Source: Anaerobacillus alkaliphilus
GTDB taxonomy: Bacteria > Bacillota > Bacilli > Bacillales > Anaerobacillaceae
NCBI RefSeq assembly: GCF_004116265.1
Contig: NZ_QOUX01000025.1
Location: forward strand, 1-64,000
DNA: 64,000 bases
Direction: 5' to 3'
Shown here: positions 51,491-60,041 of the stretch, piece after piece
Numbering within the stretch: the first letter of the stretch is position 1
Layout: every line of letters begins with the position of its first letter
Translations under genes and position numbers: made by a program
Notes under the pieces: generated by a model
What the model was told of the DNA's origin: nothing
Databases searched by the model: none
The model's input: only the letters and a program-made list of their open reading frames with translations

Positions 51491-52534
51491 TCAAGCTTTA
51501 GGTGAAAACTCAATGCCGTTAATTTTTTCACAATCAAACGTTTTAATTTTATTATTTAAGGCAAATTGAGCTACTTGTTGATCCGGATCTACCGAAATAA
51601 ATCGACTAACCTCAACGGAATTTCCTTCTATATACAAACTATGAACAGGGAAATTAGGGGGGAGGTTAAATAATATTTCTAAGATCGACTCATTTGGTTG
51701 GCACGAGTGATTATTAATAGTTTCCTTAGGATTCGTTTCCATAGGAAGGCACGAGTGATTATTAATAGTTTCCTTAGGATTCGATTCCATAGGAAGGCAC
51801 GAGTGATTATTAATAGTTTCCTTAGGATTCGTTTCCATAGGAAGGCACGAGTGATTATTAATAGTTTCCTTAGGATTCGATTTCATAGGAAGGCACGAGT
51901 GATTATTAATAGTTTCCTTAAGTTTCGATTCCATAGGAAGGCACGAGTGATTATTTATAGCTTCCTTAGGCTGGCTCGTGTCATTATTTATAGTATCCTT
52001 AGGAATCGGTGAGGAAAAGGAATTATAGCTTTGTTCCAAATGCAATTTTTGTTCATCGGTTTGTTTTTGTAATCTGGTCATCCTGTCATCCAATTGACTA
52101 TGTTTATTGTTAATTTCCTTTTTTCCTTTCTTTACCACGTGGAACCAAGAGTGTATATCGGTGAAGGTCGATTGCTGCCCACTTATTTTTTTCGCTAACT
52201 GTTTCGTAAGGTTATCTAAAGTGTCCATTTGCTTTTCTAAATTCTTGTAATCTAACAATTTCGTTTCAAGATGCGACAATTTTTCCAATGTTATTTTATT
52301 GGAGGTCACAAGTGTTTCGTAAGATGTTGTAAGATGATGAAGCTTCACTTGAAGCTCTTCGTAATTTTGCTCTACTGCTACGCTTTTTTTCAATAGATAG
52401 TGGAGAACCTTTTCTTGTTGCAATAATCGTTGCATTAATTTAGCGTGAGTACAGTTCATATAGAAATATTCTTGATTGCCATTCTCATCTATTTTTTTAC
52501 TTTTCCAACAACCTCCTTGTGTATATTCACTCAC
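51491..52534 (-). CDS. Coiled-coil protein with tandem 16-aa repeats and small C-terminal domain
   Basis: A 347-residue protein from GTG 52534 (AGGAGGG upstream). N-terminal Cys-containing segment, long coiled coil (about 35-165), then about six copies of a 16-residue repeat with core KETINNHSCLPME(S/T)NP (51700-51990, 48-bp period), and a ~65-residue C-terminal domain shared with the small protein at 51191. Each repeat carries one Cys and one His. The plan (coiled coil, Cys/His repeats, small domain) suggests a cross-linked spore surface protein, but this is inference. Not recognised. Confidence 0.78.
   Translation of the reverse strand: MSEYTQGGCWKSKKIDENGNQEYFYMNCTHAKLMQRLLQQEKVLHYLLKKSVAVEQNYEELQVKLHHLTTSYETLVTSNKITLEKLSHLETKLLDYKNLEKQMDTLDNLTKQLAKKISGQQSTFTDIHSWFHVVKKGKKEINNKHSQLDDRMTRLQKQTDEQKLHLEQSYNSFSSPIPKDTINNDTSQPKEAINNHSCLPMESKLKETINNHSCLPMKSNPKETINNHSCLPMETNPKETINNHSCLPMESNPKETINNHSCLPMETNPKETINNHSCQPNESILEILFNLPPNFPVHSLYIEGNSVEVSRFISVDPDQQVAQFALNNKIKTFDCEKINGIEFSPKA
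51700..51990 (-). repeat. 48-bp coding tandem repeat (16 aa units)
   Basis: GGCACGAGTGATTATTAATAG recurs about every 48 bases (near 51700, 51748, 51796, 51844, 51892, 51940). The copies are nearly identical at DNA level, so the array has expanded recently. The plus-strand frame through it is a shadow. Confidence 0.9.
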
Positions 52535-52566
52535 AATGATCCCTCCTTTCTTGTCTTGATGTTGTT

Positions 52567-53028
52567 CTACACTCTCAGTGAAAAATGGAGTAACCGAATG
52601 GTCAATAGGAACAATATAAAGCTACCAATTCCAAAATACATAACGGTCGTTTGTTGCAAACTCTCAGTAAAAGGTAGACCACAAATCGAAGGGTCATAGG
52701 CAACGGCACCAATCATTGTTCCCATAATTCCACTAACCCCACCGTTGTAAACACCAGCGACAATCGTTTGTGTGTTTACCAAAGAACCGAACAGTAAGCC
52801 TATGAAAATGCCAAGTAGAATATTAATGCTCCCGACAAGATGGATGTTAGGGTGCAATAAAAAAAGCAGGATCGAAATCGAAAGACTAACCGCTGTACTC
52901 GCTGTGAGAGCAACGTTGAATCCGAAGCGATCACTAAATAAATTTTTGTGCCGATATAACTGTCTATAAGAATAGAAACTTATGACACCACTAATGAGTA
53001 ATAGAGTTACTAAAAGAAAATTAATCAT
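52567..53028 (-). CDS. Four-TM membrane protein, paralogue of the next gene
   Basis: A 153-residue protein; ATG 53028 has GGAG six bases before it. Four TM segments. Segment 3 has GIFIGLLFGSLVNTQTIVAGVYNGGVSGIMGTMIGA. The adjacent gene has the matching LIGMAIGSLFGGVFDYQTLLTGYINGLMMGIMAPMVGA. No named family is recognised. The Gly-rich QT..xG.xNG motif could line a channel. The two genes are 16 bases apart and divergent from the multicopper oxidase operon. Confidence 0.75.
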   Translation of the reverse strand: MINFLLVTLLLISGVISFYSYRQLYRHKNLFSDRFGFNVALTASTAVSLSISILLFLLHPNIHLVGSINILLGIFIGLLFGSLVNTQTIVAGVYNGGVSGIMGTMIGAVAYDPSICGLPFTESLQQTTVMYFGIGSFILFLLTIRLLHFSLRV

Positions 53029-53044
53029 GTCGGACTCCATTTCT

Positions 53045-53467
53045 TTAAGCGTTTTTCGAAGAAATCATGACCAAAATGAAGGAGCCGATAATAAAAACTT
53101 GAAAAAAACTAATGAATATCAAACTATTTGATGCAGCTGCCCCTACCATCGGTGCCATAATTCCCATCATTAAGCCATTGATGTACCCTGTTAGTAATGT
53201 TTGATAATCAAACACCCCCCCAAATAAACTGCCGATCGCCATCCCAATGAGAATAGAAATAAACGTTATTTCCATATAGTGCAACGGAAACTCGTTAATT
53301 AAAATAACACCTGAAGAGATTGCCATTCCTCCACCAGCGACCATTGCGATATTCATACCTAGATGAAAGCCAATTAGCTTACGTCTTTTCAATAAGTAAA
53401 GGTAGGAAATGGTGGCAAACAAAAAATTAAAATAAAAATAGACGGACAATAAAATTCCCACAAACAT
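53045..53467 (-). CDS. Four-TM membrane protein with GS..QT..xGxxNG motif
   Basis: A 140-residue protein. The start may be ATG 53467 or GTG 53461; GAGGTG abuts the first and sits better for the second. Four TM segments and the same Gly-rich third segment as the following gene, so the pair arose by duplication. It lies back to back with the Mnx-like operon. Delivery or export of a metal for the oxidase is one possibility, but nothing in the sequence proves it. Confidence 0.74.
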   Translation of the reverse strand: MFVGILLSVYFYFNFLFATISYLYLLKRRKLIGFHLGMNIAMVAGGGMAISSGVILINEFPLHYMEITFISILIGMAIGSLFGGVFDYQTLLTGYINGLMMGIMAPMVGAAASNSLIFISFFQVFIIGSFILVMISSKNA

Positions 53468-53552
53468 CACCTCATATGACTAAACCTTATCAAGATAGTT
53501 TTATGCATATGTAAGAAATATGCTACTGTCTATTCCTATCCTCTCGTTTATA

Positions 53553-53561
53553 CATATAATA
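53553..53561 (+). promoter_or_regulatory. Sigma-K-like -10 box before the Mnx-like operon
   Basis: CATATAATA fits CATANNNTA and lies 36 bases before the first gene. A clear -35 is not seen. The mnx operon of marine Bacillus SG-1 is known to be expressed late in sporulation. Confidence 0.35.
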
Positions 53562-53596
53562 TCTAGATTTTGTAAGTAGTAGGAAGGAGGTAATTC

Positions 53597-54358
53597 ATGC
53601 GAACAGGCTTACGTCTCGATGATTATAGGAAGTTGCTGTTAGAGAAAAGAAAGAACGAGCCGAAGAAGATCAATGCACTTCATGAAAAAGGAGAGCGGTT
53701 TAGTTCGCCTCTTGGAGCAACGTCTACAGAAGAAATCAGGATTTTTAATGAATATATGGAACAAGTCAATTTTAGAAAAATTACCGAAGCTGCACCGGAA
53801 AGGAAGAGGCCTTTACTACTGAAGAAATTTTTTAAAATGAAACGAAATCAACAAGTAGAAATCTATTCTAAGCTAGGAGAGAAAACTCGATATAGTTTGG
53901 GAAAAGTGACAGCCGTTGGACGAGATTTTGTCATGTTAACGAACTTAAAGGATCGAATTTGGGTTCCTTATGAACAAATTGAGTCTGCCAATGTTCCAAC
54001 AGGCATCCCGAACTATGACAATAGCCATCAATATTTTATTTATGATAATGATTTACGTCATAAATTATTAACTAATTTTGGAGAGACAGTAGCGAAAAGA
54101 GATGTGTATATTCAGCAATTTTTTGAGGAAACGTTGTACACGAATTTAAGAATGTGGAGTGGAACTTGGGTAAAAGTTGAGACTCCAAGTGAAACATTCT
54201 TTGGAAAAATTGACGGCACAAACGATCAAAGGTTGATGCTTTCTATGTTTAGACGAAAGCATGACATGACTATGAATGACGTATTATATGTATCTACTTT
54301 ACGGTATACTACGTTACTCTCATTGTTAGGAAAGAGACTCGTAAATCTATTTCAATAA
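53597..54358 (+). CDS. Two-domain beta-rich protein, first gene of the Mnx-like operon
   Basis: A 253-residue protein behind AGGAAGGAGG. Basic N-terminal third, then two small beta domains: one with GKVTAVGRDFVMLTNLKDRIWVPYEQI (about 95-130) and one after LLTNFGETVAKRD with FGKIDGTNDQRLMLSM (about 150-220). The gene at 58741 has the same two blocks in the same order, so the two bracket the oxidase genes as paralogues. Position corresponds to mnxD of the SG-1 operon, but identity with MnxD cannot be judged by eye. Confidence 0.72.
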   Translation: MRTGLRLDDYRKLLLEKRKNEPKKINALHEKGERFSSPLGATSTEEIRIFNEYMEQVNFRKITEAAPERKRPLLLKKFFKMKRNQQVEIYSKLGEKTRYSLGKVTAVGRDFVMLTNLKDRIWVPYEQIESANVPTGIPNYDNSHQYFIYDNDLRHKLLTNFGETVAKRDVYIQQFFEETLYTNLRMWSGTWVKVETPSETFFGKIDGTNDQRLMLSMFRRKHDMTMNDVLYVSTLRYTTLLSLLGKRLVNLFQ

Positions 54359-54431
54359 ATTGGCAGTTACACTTGATGATTATAAAATATAAGACTAGCT
54401 AAATAAAAACTTAAAGCATAGGAGGACTACG

Positions 54432-54731
54432 ATGAGTGCTGAAAGAGATATAATGGATCCTTTGTATAGACAACTAATGGACTTGAAAGGGAATTCGATA
54501 TTAGTCGTTACTGAATCTGCCCAATTAAATTTATTAGGGCAAACATTCCGCCCGATATTTTGTGGGCCGATCATTGAAGTTGAGAGAGGTCATATTACGA
54601 TTTTTCCTGTAACGATAAAAATTTTTAATGCGCCATACTATAAATTTCCTACTCCGCTATCGATTCCGCTGGAGAAAATCGCCCATTTCACCCCAGACTT
54701 TGATTGTAATACAAGAATTCCATTAGTTTAA
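54432..54731 (+). CDS. MnxE-like small protein
   Basis: A 99-residue protein behind AGGAGG. It looks like a small beta-barrel (NSILVVTESAQLNLLGQTFRPIFCGPIIEVERGHITIFPV...LSIPLEKIAHFTPDF) with a Cys and several His. It lies immediately before a similar 93-residue gene and the 1217-residue oxidase. In manganese-oxidising Bacillus, small MnxE and MnxF form a hexamer that binds copper and MnxG. Name is by position and size. Confidence 0.65.
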   Translation: MSAERDIMDPLYRQLMDLKGNSILVVTESAQLNLLGQTFRPIFCGPIIEVERGHITIFPVTIKIFNAPYYKFPTPLSIPLEKIAHFTPDFDCNTRIPLV

Positions 54732-54746
54732 GGAGGTCCATGTCAA

Positions 54747-55028
54747 ATGGAAAAAAAACCTATTTATATTAATGCTATACATGACGATGCGCTAATAGAT
54801 CATTTCATTAAAGGAATAGGACAGCGAGTTTTTATTCTTACGCCTTCCTTTCCATTTATGTTTATCGGTAAGATTTTAAACGTCATGGACGATATCGTCG
54901 AGCTGGAAGTAGAAACTACCCATTTTTCGCAATTAGAAGATCGTATATGGATGATTCACATTCATACGATTGAAGTATTTTATATAGAACGAGAAGACGG
55001 ACCATTAATTCCCGAGTTAGGCGATTAA
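54747..55028 (+). CDS. MnxF-like small protein
   Basis: A 93-residue protein behind AAGGAGG, with strands RVFILTPSFPFMFIGKILNVMDDIVELEVE and a His-rich stretch (THFSQLEDRIWMIHIHTIEVFYIE) that could bind metal. Located directly before the oxidase, as mnxF is before mnxG. Name is by position, size and character, not by alignment. Confidence 0.67.
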   Translation: MEKKPIYINAIHDDALIDHFIKGIGQRVFILTPSFPFMFIGKILNVMDDIVELEVETTHFSQLEDRIWMIHIHTIEVFYIEREDGPLIPELGD

Positions 55029-55049
55029 AAGTATGAGAGGAGGCTATAT

Positions 55050-58000
55050 ATGTTACGACAATATCATATTGTTGCTATTCCTATAAGAATTGTTGTTAAT
55101 AATTTCGGTGAACACAATCCGAACGGTCGTATTTATGTGTTGAAGGAAAATGAGCAAGAAGTGAAAGAACAAGTTCGCAAAAATCCTTTTACACCAGTAG
55201 AGTTAGTTCAGCCATTAACGATACGGGCGAACCAAGGAGATGAAGTGGAAATATTGTTTGAAAACCAATTACCTTTTGCGACAGGCATTCATTTCCAAGA
55301 AGCAGACTATGACGTATTAACATCGGACGGTGCTCACGTCGGGTATAATCCCGATACTACAATTTCTTGTGGAGAGGTAATTCGTTATAAAATTTATGCG
55401 AATAATGAAGGAAGTTATTTTTTCACAGATTTAGGGAACGTTTCTAGTACTGAAAAAGGATCGAGCACTCAAGGATTGTTCGGAGCCTTGCTTGTTCAAA
55501 AAAGAGGCTCTTGGTGGACGGATCCTGTCACTGGTGAAGAGTTAAATAGCGGAGTGTATGCGGATATCCACCATCCTTTTCAACCGTCTTTTCGTGAATA
55601 TGCTTGGTTCTTTAGTGATGAAATGGAAGTAAAAGATTTAACAGGAAACAGTCCGCTTAATCCAATGACAGGTCAAGAATCAGAGTCGTTCCACGGAGTC
55701 AACCTACGCTACGAACCGCTTCATAATCGGTTAAAACTGATTGAAGAAGGCGTCGTGGCCCCAGAGGCAGAAGGAGAAGAAGTTCACCATGATTCGTGGA
55801 CCTTTGGTGACCCAGCAACGCCAATATTAAGAGGCTATGTAGGTGATCCAGCAGTTATAAGGGTCATTCATGGCGGTATAAAAGAGACGCACGTTTTTCA
55901 TTATCATACGCATCAATGGTTTAGAGATCCGAAAAGTACGCTTGCAGATGTTATAGATTCACAATCGATTAGTCCACAAAGTCATTACGATGTTAGTCCT
56001 TTATATGGATTAGGGAGCTTAAATGGGGCAATTGGTGATACCATTGTTCACTGTCATTTGTATCCTCATTTTGAAGTAGGGATGTGGGGAATGAACAGAA
56101 TATTCGACACCCTTCAAGACGGGAGTCAGTGCTATCCAAATGGCGTTCCAATTGCACCTTTACAACCTTTACCAGACCGTCCGTGTCCTCCTCGACCGAC
56201 AAAAGAAAAACCTGGTTTTCCAAATTTCATACCTGGAAAAGTAGGGTGTAAAGCCCCACGACCACCATTAGGTATTGTCGGTGGCAGAGAGATGACCGAG
56301 TTAGAAAGAAATGCAGCGGTACCCAATGCAAGACCAGGCTCCGTTTTTGTTGACTCTTGTTTAGGAAACCCAGTAGTCGTGGAGTATAATATCTCAGTCA
56401 TTGAATTACCGATTGTCTACAATAAACAAGGGTGGCATGATCCGAAAGGGCGGTTTTACGTACTTGATGAAGATATAGAAGATTTTTTGGCTGGTAGAAA
56501 AGAGCCAGAACCGCTGACATTACATGTACCAGCTGGTTCTTGTATTCGAGTTAATTTTACAAATCGACTGCCTCATATTTTAGACGGAGACGCCTTTCAA
56601 CTTGTGACGCGAACGTACGAAGTGGGTTTGCATATTCATTATGTTAAATTCGATGTCTTAGTTTCTGATGGAGCAAATGTAGGGTGGAATTACGATAGCT
56701 CTGTCTTGCCAGGAGAAACAATTCGGTATGAATGGTACGCTGATTCTGAATTGAAAGCTTTCTTTTTCCACGATCATTTATTTCCAACAAGTCAAGAAAA
56801 CCATGGAGTGTTTGGGGCAGGGGTCATCCAGCCTAGATTTTCGAAGTTTTTCAATTCTTGTACAGGGGATGAGATCGATTATGGAACGCAAGTAACCGTC
56901 CGCCATCCGATCATTCCAGATTATCGGGATCAAACATTGTTTGTACAAGATTTTGTTCTTTTGTTTGATAAAGATCAATGCCCGATACAAGCTCCGGAAT
57001 ACCCTGGATCATTGGATGATCCCGGCGTGTTTGGAGTCAATTTTAAAAATGAGCCTTTACAATTTCGTTTAGGGAAAGACTGTGATCCTGCATATTCATT
57101 TAGTTCTTACGTGAACGGTGATCCCGTTACACCGATTTTAAAGGCCTACGAAGGCGATCCTATTCGTATTCGATTATTACAAGGGTCTCATGAAGAGTCG
57201 CACAGTTTTAATCTTCACGGGTTGAAGTGGAAAGATGAACGTGCGGACTTAGACTCAGCTTTAAAGTCGCAGCAGCATATAGGTATTTCCGAATCGTTTA
57301 CATTTGAAATGGAAGTACCTTTATCAGGAGACTATTTATGGGCATTTGAGACAGAAGAAGATGTTTGGAATGGAACGTGGGGACTTATTCGAGCGTATGA
57401 CCAACTCGTCGAGGATTTGATCGTTCTTACAGATCGTCCGTGTCCGCCACCACGAACAGAGCCCCTTCCCGAAGTGACAGGAAAACCGCCTCAGTTGGCG
57501 AATCCACAAGCTACGCTGCCACCAGAGGCCGCTGTCGATGCGCCAATCCGAAGATATAGTGTCGTCGCCTTTCAAACGCCTATTATATACAATTCTTACG
57601 GTGACCATGATCCGTACGGCATTATATTTGCCCTTGAAGAAGATGTTGATGATATTCTTTCAGGTAAAAAAAATCCAGAACCACTCGTGTTACGAGGGAA
57701 CTCAGGCGATTTAGTGGAAGTGACGTTAAGAAGTGAGTTGAAGTTGGAATTATTCCCATTTCAAGATGGAATTCACCCTTATCCACCTGTGAAAGAGCAA
57801 GCTTTTTATCCACCATCGCTTCGAATTTCATTGCATCCGAGTTTATTAGACTATGATGTGAGAACATCGAGTGGAGATACGGTCGGATTTAATCCAGATC
57901 AAACGGTAGGACCTGGTGAAGTCATCACGTATAGATGGTACGTCAACGGTCATCACGGAACATGTGCTTTATGGGATATGGCAGATTTACGAAATCACCG

Positions 58001-58703
58001 GTCTTTTGGAACGTTTGGTGCTTTTATTTCAGAACCACGTTTTACAACGTATTTAGATACAGAAACCCACCTCCCTGTTAAAGCGGGGGCCAATGTGATT
58101 TTAAGAAATCCGTTTCTTCCTGATACACGGGAATTTACGTTAATTATGCATGATGGGGTTCGGTTAGAAGATAAAGATGGAAGATTAATATTAGATCCAA
58201 TTGACGGCATCCTTTTAGGAGATGAATCAGAAATCGAAGTAGAAGTTGACACGTATGACAATGGTTCTAGAGGATTCAATTATCGTTCCGAAAGATTAAT
58301 CAATCGTTATCGAGAGCATCCCGTTTTAAGTGATCTATTTAGCTCCCGTGTATTTGGGGACCCGGCAACACCATTATTTGAAGCGTATCCAGGCGACCCA
58401 GTAGTCGTTCGTCTAACGAATCCATCTGAACGGAGAAGAGCACACACTTTTCATATGCACGGACATTATTGGAAATCAGATGCAAAAGAAATTGACTCTC
58501 GCGTTCGGTCATTTGTTGGGTTTTTAATTGCAGGTGCAACAGACGACTTACCGTTAATAGGGGGAGCAGGGGGGATCTTCAACTTTCCAGGAGATTATAT
58601 GTACCGATCGGGTAATATCCGCTGGGATATTGAACAAGGGATGTGGGGGATTTTTAGAGTTCACCAAGAGTTACAACCACATTTAAAAAAATTACAAAAC
58701 TAA
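55050..58703 (+). CDS. mnxG: MnxG-like giant multicopper oxidase
   Basis: A 1217-residue protein, the size of the Mn(II) oxidase MnxG. Three related ~400-residue units begin IVAIPIRIVVNNFGEHNPNGRIYVL, ISVIELPIVYNKQGWHDPKGRFYVL and YSVVAFQTPIIYNSYGDHDPYGIIF, each of two cupredoxin domains. Copper motifs: HYHTHQW (284-290), HCHLYPHFEVGMW (334-346, type 1/type 3 site), HIHY (528-531), HDHLFP (574-579), HSFNLHGLKW (718-727) and HTFHMHGHYW (1132-1141). The HCH motif lies in the first unit rather than at the C-terminus, as in six-domain oxidases. No signal peptide. MnxG oxidises Mn(II) to Mn(IV) oxide on the spore surface; phenol oxidation is an alternative. GAGGAGG precedes ATG 55050. Confidence 0.87.
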   Translation: MLRQYHIVAIPIRIVVNNFGEHNPNGRIYVLKENEQEVKEQVRKNPFTPVELVQPLTIRANQGDEVEILFENQLPFATGIHFQEADYDVLTSDGAHVGYNPDTTISCGEVIRYKIYANNEGSYFFTDLGNVSSTEKGSSTQGLFGALLVQKRGSWWTDPVTGEELNSGVYADIHHPFQPSFREYAWFFSDEMEVKDLTGNSPLNPMTGQESESFHGVNLRYEPLHNRLKLIEEGVVAPEAEGEEVHHDSWTFGDPATPILRGYVGDPAVIRVIHGGIKETHVFHYHTHQWFRDPKSTLADVIDSQSISPQSHYDVSPLYGLGSLNGAIGDTIVHCHLYPHFEVGMWGMNRIFDTLQDGSQCYPNGVPIAPLQPLPDRPCPPRPTKEKPGFPNFIPGKVGCKAPRPPLGIVGGREMTELERNAAVPNARPGSVFVDSCLGNPVVVEYNISVIELPIVYNKQGWHDPKGRFYVLDEDIEDFLAGRKEPEPLTLHVPAGSCIRVNFTNRLPHILDGDAFQLVTRTYEVGLHIHYVKFDVLVSDGANVGWNYDSSVLPGETIRYEWYADSELKAFFFHDHLFPTSQENHGVFGAGVIQPRFSKFFNSCTGDEIDYGTQVTVRHPIIPDYRDQTLFVQDFVLLFDKDQCPIQAPEYPGSLDDPGVFGVNFKNEPLQFRLGKDCDPAYSFSSYVNGDPVTPILKAYEGDPIRIRLLQGSHEESHSFNLHGLKWKDERADLDSALKSQQHIGISESFTFEMEVPLSGDYLWAFETEEDVWNGTWGLIRAYDQLVEDLIVLTDRPCPPPRTEPLPEVTGKPPQLANPQATLPPEAAVDAPIRRYSVVAFQTPIIYNSYGDHDPYGIIFALEEDVDDILSGKKNPEPLVLRGNSGDLVEVTLRSELKLELFPFQDGIHPYPPVKEQAFYPPSLRISLHPSLLDYDVRTSSGDTVGFNPDQTVGPGEVITYRWYVNGHHGTCALWDMADLRNHRSFGTFGAFISEPRFTTYLDTETHLPVKAGANVILRNPFLPDTREFTLIMHDGVRLEDKDGRLILDPIDGILLGDESEIEVEVDTYDNGSRGFNYRSERLINRYREHPVLSDLFSSRVFGDPATPLFEAYPGDPVVVRLTNPSERRRAHTFHMHGHYWKSDAKEIDSRVRSFVGFLIAGATDDLPLIGGAGGIFNFPGDYMYRSGNIRWDIEQGMWGIFRVHQELQPHLKKLQN

Positions 58704-58740
58704 GAAGATGCTCTTATTAGTAAGAAAGGATGTGAAAACG

Positions 58741-59640
58741 ATGAATTCAAAGGAGCATACGGAAACATTTTGTTGTCCGGATGTTGTACCTCCAGGAACA
58801 CCTGATGATTTTTGCATACCTGAATGTGACTGTCCAGAACGTATTTTAACACCATTGTATCCATCACCAACATCATGTCTTTCAGAAGAAGAAACATTGG
58901 AACTTGACGAGAAGATTGAAACTGCCAATCGTTTATTACTCGACTTAGCGTTATCAGGGGAACAAAGTGAAGAGAGTAGAAGAAGCGCCTTCGACCGATT
59001 AGTGGGGCATTTCGTAAAAATCGAATTAAACGAAGCTATTGAAGATAAAGAGTGTAAAGTACGAGACGGTAAAAAACACGTAAAGAAAAGAAGAATAAAA
59101 GTCAAAAAGAAAAGTGAAACAGAAGGGATATATCATCAAGGAAAAGTTGGGCGAAGAAGAAGACAACAAGTGAAAGAGAAACAACTTCAGCATAAAAAGA
59201 TCGGCAAGTCTATGGCAGGAAACAAACATGTAGAGGGGCGAGTTAATTTAGTTGGATTCGATTTTGTCACGTTATTGCAGGATCACCGAGAGTTTATAAT
59301 TCCCTTTGGAAACATTTGTAAAATAAGTTCAACCCATCATCCGATGGAAATGCCGCATGAACGAGAATTAGAAAGCATTGACCCGTGTCTACGGAGAGAG
59401 TTAACGTTCAATTTTGGAAGGACCGTTAGTGCTTCGCCAGAGCTAATCCAAATTTTCTATCGGCTAAGATTGAATATTTATTTGCTCATGTTAGTTGGGA
59501 AAAAAATGAAGATCGCCTATGACGACCGTTATGCGAGTGGAACGTTACACGATGTCACGAACGACGATGTATCATTTTGTCTGGACGATAAGCGAGTAAA
59601 AGAAATTCCATTGCGTTCCATTAGACTTGTTGTCCTCTAA
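58741..59640 (+). CDS. Cys-rich two-domain protein, paralogue of the operon's first gene
   Basis: A 299-residue protein from ATG 58741 (AAAGGA ten bases before). Cys-rich start (FCCPDVVPPGTPDDFCIPECDCPE), helical and very basic middle (KKHVKKRRIKVKKK, GRRRRQQVKEKQ), then two beta blocks, GRVNLVGFDFVTLLQDHREFIIPFGNI and, after RRELTFNFGRTVSASPE, the strand pair MKIAYDDRYASGTLHDVTNDDVSFCL. These match the two blocks of the protein at 53597. A coat protein that holds the oxidase complex is a reasonable guess. Confidence 0.75.
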   Translation: MNSKEHTETFCCPDVVPPGTPDDFCIPECDCPERILTPLYPSPTSCLSEEETLELDEKIETANRLLLDLALSGEQSEESRRSAFDRLVGHFVKIELNEAIEDKECKVRDGKKHVKKRRIKVKKKSETEGIYHQGKVGRRRRQQVKEKQLQHKKIGKSMAGNKHVEGRVNLVGFDFVTLLQDHREFIIPFGNICKISSTHHPMEMPHERELESIDPCLRRELTFNFGRTVSASPELIQIFYRLRLNIYLLMLVGKKMKIAYDDRYASGTLHDVTNDDVSFCLDDKRVKEIPLRSIRLVVL

Positions 59641-59731
59641 AAAAAATGAGCGGCGTTGATCCAATTTGTCTTACTTGTGAACGACAAATTACGGAAAAAC
59701 AGAGATAATCACAGTATATATTTCACATGTT

Positions 59732-59766
59732 AAAAGGCACGAAAGACTTAGTCTTCGTGCCTTTTA
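59732..59766 (+). terminator. Terminator of the Mnx-like operon
   Basis: AAAAGGCACGAA(A)GAC pairs with GTCTTCGTGCCTTTT with one bulge around TTA, followed by AATTT. Confidence 0.85.
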
Positions 59767-59769
59767 ATT

Positions 59770-59916
59770 TGCTCGTTCTAATATATAATATCTAATTAAA
59801 CCATACTACCTCCTATACGACCAGGTTAAAGTGGTTAAATAGAGAACCCTTCGCCACTTTATCTCATTTTTGAAGTGTTCGTAAGTATTTTTATAATACT
59901 TATTGATATGACAAAA
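59770..59916. other. Intergenic region with small hairpins
   Basis: No gene seen. AAAGTGG...CCACTTT (about 59829-59861) and AAGTATTTTTATAATACTT are possible hairpins. Nothing else recognised. Confidence 0.5.
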
Positions 59917-59957
59917 AAACACATGTGATTTGTTATATTAAATCACATGTGTTTGAA
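59917..59957 (-). terminator. Terminator of the His/Cys-rich protein gene
   Basis: AACACATGTGATTT pairs perfectly with AAATCACATGTGTT around GTTATATT. On the minus strand it is followed by TTTTTTTG. Confidence 0.82.
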
Positions 59958-60041
59958 TAGATTGTATACACCTTAGAAGTTAACCCGTTAAATCGGACTG
60001 AGGTCCCTTTTTCATGTGGTTAATATTTCTACCATGAAAAT

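Noticed and set aside
51698-52012. Plus-strand open frame with repeated RIRFHRKARVIINSF
   Set aside because: Shadow of the 48-bp coding repeat of the minus-strand gene; no ribosome site.
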